Below, piece by piece: positions 55,645-62,962 of a DNA stretch of 64,000 nucleotides. Under the pieces are notes generated by a model. The model was not told the origin of the DNA and did not search any database. It was given only the letters and a program-made list of their open reading frames with translations. The stretch comes from Microbispora hainanensis (GTDB lineage Bacteria; Actinomycetota; Actinomycetes; Streptosporangiales; Streptosporangiaceae), in NCBI RefSeq assembly GCF_006874475.1, contig NZ_VIRM01000015.1, forward strand, positions 87,577 to 151,576, read 5' to 3'. Made by a program: the position numbers and the translations under genes. Positions within the stretch are counted from its first letter, which is position 1, and each line of letters opens with the position of its first letter.

Positions 55645-56097
55645 GCGGCCTCGCTTGGACTGCCGTACTCGGCGACCATCTGCCGAATGGCCCTGGAGGT
55701 GACGGCCGAGTCCGGACACGATCATCACGGGTTGCCAGTGCCGCCGGTAGATCCAGAACCGGCGCCAGAAGGCCAGCAGCCGCCAGCCTATGAATCGCGC
55801 GAACGATGCTTGGTCGGCCAGCATCCAGCCGAACAGCAATGAGAGCGGGATGCTGACGGCGGCGACCGCTGTGGGCCAGCCGTAGCGGACCCAGATCACA
55901 CCGGGTATGGCGATCACCGCCACGGCGATGGGATGGACGACGAGGGTCCGGACGAGCCCGGCGACCAGGCGGCCGAGGAAGACCAGGATCGTGAGGATCG
56001 CCGGAGTCTGGACGACGGCCGGTTTGAACACGACCGCCGTGTCTGGAGTGGTGGACACGAGGTTGTGGACCTCGCCACCGGGAAGGCGCTTGAGCAT
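55489..56097 (-). CDS. TraB/FtsK-like transfer protein truncated to its membrane N-terminus, in frame with a zinc ribbon
   Basis: A 202-codon frame from ATG 56097 (GAGAGGAG 8 bases upstream). Residues 1-130 match the N-terminus of AICE FtsK/TraB translocases: VVQTPAILTILVFLGRLVAG, two membrane helices, FARFIGWRLLAFWRRFW and YRRHWQPVMIVSGLGRH. The Walker A/B motor domain that should follow is missing; the frame runs into the zinc-ribbon protein. A different frame at the junction encodes the tail AVTSRAIRQMVAEYG of what looks like another gene, consistent with an internal deletion. The element therefore lacks an intact conjugation motor in this region. Confidence 0.6.
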   Translation of the reverse strand: MLKRLPGGEVHNLVSTTPDTAVVFKPAVVQTPAILTILVFLGRLVAGLVRTLVVHPIAVAVIAIPGVIWVRYGWPTAVAAVSIPLSLLFGWMLADQASFARFIGWRLLAFWRRFWIYRRHWQPVMIVSGLGRHLQGHSADGRRVRQSKRGRMNGLAHFLDGLRCSICGALNVLWLDPIRGLVECHECGQTALTIPETAEEDS

Positions 56098-56183
56098 AAG
56101 CTGAACTCCTCTCTTGTGATGCGCAGTCAGGGAGAGACCGAGGGGCCGCCGGAAGTTGCCGCTTCCAGCGGCCCCGCTTAGCG

Positions 56184-56486
56184 TTAGGCCGCCGAGTCGG
56201 TGACCTGCGCGTGTTCGGCGTGCAGGCGTTCGCAGTCGGCCAGGTACCGCGCGGCGGCGTTGAAGATCTGCCGCGCGATCTCCAGGTCCTCGGCGGTGAC
56301 CGGTCCGGCCCCAGCGGTCGAGACCGTCACGTCCGCCTCGTCGGACTCCAGGACCAGGTACGGCCGACCGGACTCCAGCACCCGAGCCCGCGCCCGAATG
56401 ATCGAGGCGTAAAACGAGATGCCGATACGGGGACGCTCGCCGGGGTCGATCGACATCGACACGTGGGTGTAGGGACCGTGCGTCAT
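56184..56486 (-). CDS. AICE hypothetical protein
   Basis: A 100-aa acidic protein (PRIGISFYASIIRARARVLE; GRPYLVLESDEADVTVS). No known domain. It follows the next gene with a one-base contact and belongs to the leftward element operon. Its layout resembles its neighbour at 56486-56755 (a strand with D/S-rich segment, then a helix), so the two may be distant paralogues. Confidence 0.7.
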   Translation of the reverse strand: MTHGPYTHVSMSIDPGERPRIGISFYASIIRARARVLESGRPYLVLESDEADVTVSTAGAGPVTAEDLEIARQIFNAAARYLADCERLHAEHAQVTDSAA

Positions 56487-56755
56487 CAGGCCACCCCGCG
56501 ACCGTTGGCCAGGCCGTGAAACCGCCGCTCGACCGACCGGGCGAACGAGGCCGCCTCACGGGCGAGCTGGCGGGCGAACTCGACATCGGCCGGGCTGACC
56601 TGGTCGCTGTCCGAGGTGGTCAGCAGCACCGAGGTCGAGCCGAAGTCCAGCGCCAGCACCGGCGTCCGCGCCGGGTACGGCATGGTCTTGGCCGAGGCCC
56701 CGCCCCCGGTGTTGAGGCTGATCACGGCCGAGGGCCGCACCGTCCGCCGCCCCAT
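56486..56755 (-). CDS. AICE hypothetical protein
   Basis: An 89-aa protein (TPVLALDFGSTSVLLTTSDS; VEFARQLAREAASFARSVER). No known domain was recognised. ATG 56755 shares one base with the stop of the upstream gene (TGATG). Confidence 0.7.
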   Translation of the reverse strand: MGRRTVRPSAVISLNTGGGASAKTMPYPARTPVLALDFGSTSVLLTTSDSDQVSPADVEFARQLAREAASFARSVERRFHGLANGRGVA

Positions 56756-57165
56756 CACGCCGCGTCCTTCGCAGCGCTGCCGGACTTGCCGGCCCCCGTG
56801 CGCGGAGCCCGCATCACCCGAGCCGAGATCGAGTAGGCCAGCCGCCCCGTTGCCTGATGCACGTACGGCTTGACCTCCAACCCCTCGAACTCGGCCGGGG
56901 CCATCGGCACCCCAGGCAGCGACGGCGGGACGACCGGCTGAACCTCCGACAGGATCTTCACGGTCACCGTCTTCTGCGCGGCCTTGAGCGAGGGATCGGC
57001 GTCCATCACCGGGACCTGCCAGACAGGAAGACCGGTCACCTTGTCCTTGGCCTGGGCGTCCCGCTTGGCGTCGAAGTCCTTCGCCGCGGTCACCTCGCCC
57101 ACGACGTAGCAGCCGTGCGGGAACAGCAGCTCGAAGCTGATCGGAATGGGTCCTTGCAGTGCCAT
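56755..57165 (-). CDS. Conserved AICE/plasmid protein of the transfer-replication operon
   Basis: A 136-aa protein with the pattern FPHGCYVVGEV, VTGLPVWQVPVMDADPSLK, TVTVKILSEVQP and FEGLEVKPYV. It is a recurrent conserved hypothetical in actinomycete integrative elements and plasmids. ATG 57165 follows AGGAGGTGG. It is the first gene of the leftward element operon, just after the CTAG-containing operator cluster. Confidence 0.8.
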   Translation of the reverse strand: MALQGPIPISFELLFPHGCYVVGEVTAAKDFDAKRDAQAKDKVTGLPVWQVPVMDADPSLKAAQKTVTVKILSEVQPVVPPSLPGVPMAPAEFEGLEVKPYVHQATGRLAYSISARVMRAPRTGAGKSGSAAKDAA

Positions 57166-57187
57166 CGTTCACCACCTCCTTGTACAT

Positions 57188-57291
57188 CCCCCTAGACAGT
57201 GGCGGCCGGTCCGCTACCAGAATTGTCTAGGGGGCTATGCAATCAACGATAGCCTGCGTTCACCCCGACGGTCTAGGGGGGTAAACACAGG
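57188..57291. promoter_or_regulatory. Cluster of three TGTCTAGGGGG elements at the head of the AICE operon
   Basis: CCCCCTAGACA (57188-57198) and TGTCTAGGGGG (57234-57244) are an exact 11-bp inverted pair 35 bases apart. A third copy, GTCTAGGGGGG (57281-57291), is direct to the second. CTAG is rare in such GC-rich DNA, so three copies in 100 bp are unlikely to be chance. They flank the promoter region of the 57165 operon and would suit a Kor-type repressor. Confidence 0.6.
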
Positions 57292-57325
57292 CTGGATATC
57301 GTGATCGTTTCGGGAGAGATGAAGA

Positions 57326-58795
57326 TCAGGCGTCGATGGTGAACGCCTCTTCGTATACCCACTCAGTTGCCACGTCCTCGTACACCACTGTGGGACGCAG
57401 TCTGTTCCATCGATGGCCGAGTAAGAGTGCCAAGCCCATGGGGCCAGCCTGAAAGAGGTGGATGCGAGCCGCGCCCCGGCTGGTGCGGCGGAGGGCGTCT
57501 CGGATTCCGACAGCCAGCGCGTTGGCCGTTGCGGCGTTCGGGACAGCGTTGTCCTTGGCACCAGTTGGCGGCCGAAATACCAAGAGGCGTGATACGGGTA
57601 CGCCCTGCTGGCGCAGAAACCGGAGAACATCCTCCGTGGGATCGGTGGCCACAGCGATGGCGACCGCCAAGTCTGAACCCTGTCCGATCTCGTAGTCCTC
57701 TTGCACCGGTACGAGGCCGGTGTCGTACGGCGCGGCGGAGGACCACAGCTGTCCACGTTGAAGGACGGCGATGTCCGCGCCGGTAACCATGCGGAAGGCG
57801 GTGCCGGTCAAAAAGGCGGGCGCCAGACGGAGGCTGCCGGTCACCGCAACGGCGGTTGCTCCCGGAGGCAGCCGGCTCGGTGCGGCTTCAATCTCCTCTT
57901 GGAGTTGGAACCAGGTTGCCGGAGCTAGGGGACGGCGCTTGGAGTAGGCGGATGCGCCGTCGAAGCGATCGACCCAGTCGATGGCGTAGTCCGCCTCCGT
58001 GGCTGCGGGGTCGGGCTTGAGAGTGGCGATGGACACCACGCTGCGAACGGGGCCCGCTGAGAGCTGTAGGGATTCGATGGCTTCTCTGATTGCGGTGAGA
58101 GTCAGCTTCCGCTGACCATCACGAACCTCACGAGCCACCCAATCAGCCCCGGCATGGATCGCTGGGTCGTCCGTGCGGAGACCCGCGGCCAACATCAGGA
58201 GTTGCAAGTGGTCATGTAGATGACTCACATCCCGGGCGAGGTCGAACCGCAGCACCCCGAGCAGGTCGCAAAGCTCTGCTTCGCTCAGTTCGGCGTTGAC
58301 CGCCCACTGCTGGCGCGCGCGGCCCTTTTCCGATCGCGAGCCCCCTTGACCCGCTTTGGGCATGAGCAACTGGGTGCGGGAGTCGCGGGCGGATATCAGT
58401 GGGTCGCTTGGATCGGGGAATCGGTTGGTGATTATCGCCAGGTCGACTGGAGTGCCGTCGGCGGACAACGATCGCCAAGTCTTGGCGATCTTGTTCAGAA
58501 TCGACGGCCCACCAGAGTCACTGGACTTGAGCAGATACTCCGTATTGACGGGGCTGCTGCTGTCGACGGTGTATTTGACCTGGGCGTAGGTGTGCGGTGG
58601 GGTAACGCGATACAGGACGACATCGTCCAGGTTGCCGGTGCCATCGACCTCAACGCCGACAGCAACCACCGGATTGGGTGCATGGGCGGAGGCGTCCCGG
58701 AGCGCCGTCACGCACCCTTGCCAGGCTAGCTGCCACTGGTACGTGTCGCCGGCGATCCGGACGCCTGTCGCGCTGGGCGTGGGCAGCGCGGTCAT
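57326..58795 (-). CDS. cap4: CBASS effector: nuclease-like N-terminal domain with SAVED domain (Cap4-like)
   Basis: A 489-aa protein. The N-terminal 200 residues resemble the DUF4297/Cap4 restriction-endonuclease-like domain, with GDTYQWQLAWQG and a PD-(D/E)xK-like pair LDDVVLYR ... YAQVKYTVD. The C-terminal 200 residues match SAVED sensors of cyclic oligonucleotides (IHLFQAGPMGLALLLGHRWN; RPTVVYEDVATEWVYEEAF). Binding of a second messenger made by the CD-NTase should trigger DNA degradation. ATG 58795 overlaps the stop of the TRIP13-like gene (TGATG). Confidence 0.82.
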   Translation of the reverse strand: MTALPTPSATGVRIAGDTYQWQLAWQGCVTALRDASAHAPNPVVAVGVEVDGTGNLDDVVLYRVTPPHTYAQVKYTVDSSSPVNTEYLLKSSDSGGPSILNKIAKTWRSLSADGTPVDLAIITNRFPDPSDPLISARDSRTQLLMPKAGQGGSRSEKGRARQQWAVNAELSEAELCDLLGVLRFDLARDVSHLHDHLQLLMLAAGLRTDDPAIHAGADWVAREVRDGQRKLTLTAIREAIESLQLSAGPVRSVVSIATLKPDPAATEADYAIDWVDRFDGASAYSKRRPLAPATWFQLQEEIEAAPSRLPPGATAVAVTGSLRLAPAFLTGTAFRMVTGADIAVLQRGQLWSSAAPYDTGLVPVQEDYEIGQGSDLAVAIAVATDPTEDVLRFLRQQGVPVSRLLVFRPPTGAKDNAVPNAATANALAVGIRDALRRTSRGAARIHLFQAGPMGLALLLGHRWNRLRPTVVYEDVATEWVYEEAFTIDA

Positions 58796-59718
58796 CAGGC
58801 CCCTTCGGTGAAGACCGGGCTCGGAGCGAGCTCGTTGGCGAGAGTGAGAAGGTGCTCATCGCGAACGGGCCCGTCGGGGAAGGCCTGAAGAACAGCTGCC
58901 GGGATTAGTCGCTGCGTGAGGTCCGAGAACGTATACCCAGGCCTATCTACTGTCGGACCAGTCAGCTCGACCAGCTTGTCGAGAGTGTCCGCGCGTACGG
59001 ATATGCCTTGCAAGGCTTGGGCGAGCACGGCGCGGCGCTGTTCGCTGTCGGGACGGGCGAAGGTGAAGTTCGCCGCAGCACGACGCATGACAGCGGGGTC
59101 GAGCGCGCCGACACGGTTCGTGCACAGGACGACTAGAACAGGCAGGCGAGCACCTGCCAGGCTGTCTACCCCTGCGAGGAACGCGTCCACGCCGGCGCGG
59201 TCTTCATGGTGCATCTGCTGGGCCTCGCGGGACTGGACGAGCGCATCCGCTTCGTCGACGACCAGGATGAGCACGGAGCTGACGCCGCGGGCGTTACGTG
59301 CCCGGCGACCCTCGTTGTGCAGGAACGAGAAGGCGTCACCGATCAAGGCGGTCATCTCGCCAACGAGGCCACTGCCGCGAGTGGCTAGTTTCAGTCGATA
59401 CAAGTAGACCGGAAGGTCAAGCTGCTCGGATAGGTCGCACCCGAAGGACTCCGCGAGTGCAGACTTTCCTGAGCCGACATCTCCGGCGAAGACGAACAGC
59501 GGTGCCCGATCAGCGAACAGCTGGAGCGCTGCAGGGTCCGCTCCAGGGTGATGGCGGCGCGCCCATGTATGGAGACGCTCGGGGTCGGACAAGAGGATGG
59601 CCTCCTTGCGCAGTTGGCGCTTAACGGCGTCCAGGCCCACGAGGCGGTCATACCTAGCCTTCCGCGTGGCCTCGGGAAGCTCGATCACAGGATGGAAGAG
59701 ATCTTCCTGACTACTCAC
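58795..59718 (-). CDS. cap6: CBASS TRIP13/Pch2-like AAA+ ATPase (Cap6)
   Basis: A 307-aa single AAA+ domain: Walker A FAGDVGSGKSAL, Walker B LILVVDEADAL, sensor 1 VLCTNRVGALDPAVMRRA and an arginine finger region. In type III CBASS this ATPase disassembles HORMA-CD-NTase complexes to switch the system off. The GTG start has GAGGAC 7 bases upstream and lies 30 bases after the HORMA gene. Confidence 0.88.
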   Translation of the reverse strand: MSSQEDLFHPVIELPEATRKARYDRLVGLDAVKRQLRKEAILLSDPERLHTWARRHHPGADPAALQLFADRAPLFVFAGDVGSGKSALAESFGCDLSEQLDLPVYLYRLKLATRGSGLVGEMTALIGDAFSFLHNEGRRARNARGVSSVLILVVDEADALVQSREAQQMHHEDRAGVDAFLAGVDSLAGARLPVLVVLCTNRVGALDPAVMRRAAANFTFARPDSEQRRAVLAQALQGISVRADTLDKLVELTGPTVDRPGYTFSDLTQRLIPAAVLQAFPDGPVRDEHLLTLANELAPSPVFTEGA

Positions 59719-59748
59719 AATGCGTCCTCAATGTTGGAGGCGGTTAGG

Positions 59749-60258
59749 TCAGAAGGCCTGATAGACGTCGCGGTCAACGCCTGCGCCGTTGCGGGCGTAA
59801 CCGTAGCCGGTCTGGCTGACGCCAGCGTTCGCTGTTGGGGCAGCGGCACCTGTTCGAGTGACCGGCAAGGACTCCTTGAATCGGGCCTGCTCGGCGGTTG
59901 TGAGCTGGTGGAAGGAGGGACTGTAGGTGAGATAGCTGTGGAAGCTGAGTCCGACGACGTCGATGCTGGCCGGCAGACGCCCTGGTCGGCTGTCGACCAG
60001 TTGGCCGCCGGTCGTTGCGCGGTAACGCAGGCGGAGCTTCCAGGCATTGGACCCGACGTCGCGGAAACCGAAGTCCACGGTGTCGAGGTAACCGTCCTTC
60101 AGGAGAAGGGCTATCTCCTCGGTGTACTTGTCGATGCTCGCGAGCGTCGGGTTGCCGTAAAGACTGTTCAACTGGCGGAGGTCTGCGCCGACCTTTGCTC
60201 CAACGTAACGCGCGTCGGTAAGAGTGAAGGTCGCAGAACGGGCGTAGGAAGTAGCCAC
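59749..60258 (-). CDS. cap7: CBASS bacterial HORMA-domain protein (Cap7)
   Basis: A 169-aa protein from a GTG at 60258. Its opening (SYARSATFTLTDARYVGAKV, ADLRQLNSLYG), central IDKYTEEIALLLKDGYLDTV and following FGFRDVGSNAWKLRLRYRA match bacterial HORMA family 1 as I know it. HORMA proteins sense foreign or exposed peptide motifs and activate the partner CD-NTase. It starts 3 bases after the CD-NTase stop and has GAGGGGG upstream. Confidence 0.85.
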   Translation of the reverse strand: MATSYARSATFTLTDARYVGAKVGADLRQLNSLYGNPTLASIDKYTEEIALLLKDGYLDTVDFGFRDVGSNAWKLRLRYRATTGGQLVDSRPGRLPASIDVVGLSFHSYLTYSPSFHQLTTAEQARFKESLPVTRTGAAAPTANAGVSQTGYGYARNGAGVDRDVYQAF

Positions 60259-60261
60259 GGG

Positions 60262-61260
60262 TCAGGCCCCCTCGAACGAGGGGCCGAACAGAGTGCGCCA
60301 TGCGTCGTTGGCGGCCCCCTTCGTTGGTGCTGTTGCCGCCCAAGAGACTTCGTCCAGCGCGGCCGCTGCCCGGTCCACCAGGCGTCGGCGGTCATGTTCC
60401 ATGTAGCTGGAGGCGACGTTGTTATCGGGATTGACCGGGTCCCACACCTGAATGGCGTCGAGAGAACTCCCTACTTCAGTGGGTCTGTAGAAATCGTCAA
60501 AGACGATCGGAGACTTGAGCCCGGTCCGGACGATGTAGGCCAGCACCTGCTCAATTGCGCGCGGATAGTCGTTGACCTGCAACGGCTCGCCGTTCCAACC
60601 GCTCGCCCACAGGTGAGCGACGATGAGTTCGAGCAAGAAGCTCTTGCAGCGCAGATCGGAGTCGAGGCGCTTGCACTCACGGATCCAGGCCTTGAGGAGC
60701 CGAATGAGTTCCAGGTAGCCAGGGCCGGCCTTCCTTCGGCGCTCCCGGATAAACTCCAGATGCTGCGTTACGGAGGTCAGTACCCGCTCGCCCTGTCGCG
60801 TGATCAGCCACCCCTGGTCGTCGGGCCCGCCCAAGTAGAGCACCGGCGCGACATCGATCTTGAGCCCAGATCCGCGAAGGGTGATTCCGACCGCGTGCTT
60901 GGAGATCACGAAGTCATCGGCGACCTTGGTCTTCCCGTATACCTCGACGCAGCGGTCTCGCAACCACTCCAGGAGGTCGGCCTCGGGCACGTTGGGATCG
61001 GAAGACCTCACATAGGCGGCCACGTCAGCGTCGGAGCCTTCCCCGCTGCGCCGCTTGATCGCGGTGTGCTTCGCGGTACTCCCGGATGCCCGAAGCTTGA
61101 CCAGGTCGTAGTCCGGGTGGGCCTGAATGTAAGACTCCAGCCGCTCCCTCAGGTGGTTGACCTGCCGCCGACGCTCCTGGGCTTCCCCTTGAGGGACATT
61201 CACCTTGTCCTCGGCGTGCTGCGCCAGCACCCTGTGATCGACATGACCATCCCCCGCCAT
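60262..61260 (-). CDS. CD-NTase (CBASS cyclic oligonucleotide synthase)
   Basis: A 332-aa nucleotidyltransferase. The catalytic GS motif is at residues 60-61 (LRASGSTAKHTAI), the first acidic pair is Asp77/Asp79 (GEGSDADVAAYV) and the third acid is in LKIDVAPVLYLGG. The C-terminal helical part resembles OAS-like CD-NTases. ATG 61260 is chosen because GGGGGAGG lies 5 bases upstream; the longer frame to 61317 starts inside a palindrome. It is the first gene of the operon. Clade C or D is likely given the HORMA/TRIP13 partners. Confidence 0.88.
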   Translation of the reverse strand: MAGDGHVDHRVLAQHAEDKVNVPQGEAQERRRQVNHLRERLESYIQAHPDYDLVKLRASGSTAKHTAIKRRSGEGSDADVAAYVRSSDPNVPEADLLEWLRDRCVEVYGKTKVADDFVISKHAVGITLRGSGLKIDVAPVLYLGGPDDQGWLITRQGERVLTSVTQHLEFIRERRRKAGPGYLELIRLLKAWIRECKRLDSDLRCKSFLLELIVAHLWASGWNGEPLQVNDYPRAIEQVLAYIVRTGLKSPIVFDDFYRPTEVGSSLDAIQVWDPVNPDNNVASSYMEHDRRRLVDRAAAALDEVSWAATAPTKGAANDAWRTLFGPSFEGA

Positions 61261-61315
61261 AGCGCCTCCCCCGATCTCACTTGCGGATCCACCCGCATGG
61301 TTGTCCAGAATTTGC

Positions 61316-61334
61316 ATGCACCTACTAGGTGCAT
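61316..61334. promoter_or_regulatory. Perfect 19-bp palindrome between CBASS and toxin-antitoxin modules
   Basis: ATGCACCTA-C-TAGGTGCAT has perfect 9-bp arms around one base. It lies 56 bases upstream of the CD-NTase start and 66 bases upstream of the divergent HigB-like gene. It is well placed to be the operator for one or both, possibly bound by the HigA-type HTH protein. Confidence 0.65.
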
Positions 61335-61399
61335 GAAACGTCTTGATCTAGGCGGGAGAGTAGCATGGAACAGATCGGTAAACACAACTCGATCTGGCG

Positions 61400-61738
61400 G
61401 TGCACCAGTTGAAGATCGTCTTCGGAGACGGCGAAGTGGCCCGGACCTGCAATGACGACGACGAGAGGGTCAGTCGGTACGGTCCAACGCTCGCCATGAC
61501 GATCCGCCGGCGTCTCGGAGAGATCGCCGCCGTTGCCTCGCTGGCCGAGCTCCGCCGGTTACCTGCTGCACGTCTCCGTCATCATCCGAACTCGGGCAAC
61601 GGATACTTACTCGTCTCTCTGGGAGGGTCCGCCGATCTGCTCGTGCGTCCCCGCGACGACCCAGCCCCCACGCTCACGGACGGGCGTCTCGACGAGCATG
61701 CCGTCCGCGCTCTCGTCGTCGCTGCCATCGTTCCGTGA
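61400..61738 (+). CDS. HigB/RelE-like toxin
   Basis: A 112-aa basic protein similar to plasmid-maintenance HigB toxins: VFGDGEVARTCNDDDERVSR, YGPTLAMTIRRRLGEIAAV, LAELRRLPAARLRHHP and a final strand LLVRPRDD. HigB toxins cleave mRNA on the ribosome. It is followed 52 bases later by a HigA-type gene, giving the toxin-first order typical of higBA. The GTG start lacks a strong ribosome site, so TTG 61409 is possible. Confidence 0.75.
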   Translation: MHQLKIVFGDGEVARTCNDDDERVSRYGPTLAMTIRRRLGEIAAVASLAELRRLPAARLRHHPNSGNGYLLVSLGGSADLLVRPRDDPAPTLTDGRLDEHAVRALVVAAIVP

Positions 61739-61790
61739 TGCAACTAATTGACCGCACAGCCCCTTCCTCGCCAGAAGAGAGGCACTCCCG

Positions 61791-62933
61791 ATGACCCTCG
61801 ACAACGTCGCCCCGATCGAGTACGCACCTCAGACCGTGTCGTCCCCCGGTGAAACTCTGAAAGAGACCCTGGAAGAGCTCGGTATTCCCCAGGCCGACCT
61901 CGCTCGCCGCACAGGTTTATCGACCAAGCACATCAATCAGATCGTTCAGGGTGCAGCAGCCATCAGCCCGGAAACCGCACTTTTATTTGAGCGTGTAACC
62001 GGCGTGCCCGCCAACGTGTGGAACACTTTGGAAGCCGCCTGGCGTACCCAACAAGTGCGACAAGAGGAATACGATTCCCTCGTCAGTCAGATCGAATGGC
62101 TTGACAAGTTCCCGTTGGCTGATCTCGTCGCTCGGAATGTTCTTCCCGACCGGAGTAAGACCGTGGCGAATCTCCGGCGACTCCTCGACTTCTTTGGTGT
62201 TGCAAATCCTTCAGTGGCCGAAGACTTGTGGAGCGGATACAGTGCTGCTTTTCGGCGGTCCACCACGGCGTTGCCGAACGAGTACGCCACCTACGCTTGG
62301 CTCCGGTTATGTGTGCTGATGGCGCGGCAACTTCAATGCGAGCCATATCGGCGTGAGACTTTGCATGACCTACTACCGAGCATTCGTGGTCTAAGCAGGA
62401 AGGAGCCTGAGCTATGGATGGCACAGCTGCCTGAAATATGTGCACGGGCCGGAGTGGCCGTAGTCTTTTCTCCTGCGTTCAAAAACACCCACCTATCGGG
62501 TGCCACTCGGTGGCTCACCCCAGATAAGGTGATGATCGCGCTAACGGATCGACACAAGAAAGATGACCGATTCTGGTTCACGGTATTTCATGAAATCGCA
62601 CATGTGCTACTGCACGGAAAGCGTCTTACATTTCTAGATGACGATCCATTCAAAGGGACTGGTGAAGCGGAGGAGGAGGCCAACGACTTTGCTGCTAATG
62701 TGCTAATCCCGCAGGAATATCTACCGGAGTATGACGCTCTACGACAACGTCCGAAGCCATTTGCTCGCATTCTGCGCTTCGCAGAAGAGGTCGGCATTGC
62801 CCCGGGGATTGTCGTTGGACGTCTTCAGCATGACGAGGCGCTTGATTGGAAAGAAGGAAACAAACTCAAGCGAGATTTCGATCTCGCGGCGCTAGCAGCC
62901 TATGAAAAAGGCAGTAAGGCACCACAGTTGTGA
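61791..62933 (+). CDS. HigA-type HTH antitoxin fused to ImmA/IrrE metallopeptidase
   Basis: A 380-aa protein with GAGAGG upstream. Residues 15-90 are a HigA-type HTH (LKETLEELGIPQADLARRTG; HINQIVQGAAAISPETALLF). Residues about 220-330 are an ImmA/IrrE peptidase with the zinc motif HEIAH (His267, Glu268, His271) and downstream EEEANDFAANVLIP. It probably represses the operon and neutralises the toxin; the peptidase may cleave a repressor or partner. The 62.0-62.9 kb coding sequence is visibly less GC-rich than its neighbours, a sign of recent transfer. Confidence 0.87.
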   Translation: MTLDNVAPIEYAPQTVSSPGETLKETLEELGIPQADLARRTGLSTKHINQIVQGAAAISPETALLFERVTGVPANVWNTLEAAWRTQQVRQEEYDSLVSQIEWLDKFPLADLVARNVLPDRSKTVANLRRLLDFFGVANPSVAEDLWSGYSAAFRRSTTALPNEYATYAWLRLCVLMARQLQCEPYRRETLHDLLPSIRGLSRKEPELWMAQLPEICARAGVAVVFSPAFKNTHLSGATRWLTPDKVMIALTDRHKKDDRFWFTVFHEIAHVLLHGKRLTFLDDDPFKGTGEAEEEANDFAANVLIPQEYLPEYDALRQRPKPFARILRFAEEVGIAPGIVVGRLQHDEALDWKEGNKLKRDFDLAALAAYEKGSKAPQL

Positions 62934-62962
62934 TTCCCCTGAGGAGTGCTTCAGCTTCTCGA

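Noticed and set aside
61261..61317. N-terminal extension of the CD-NTase to 61317
   Set aside because: The upstream start lies within the 19-bp palindrome and the ATG at 61260 has a strong ribosome site.
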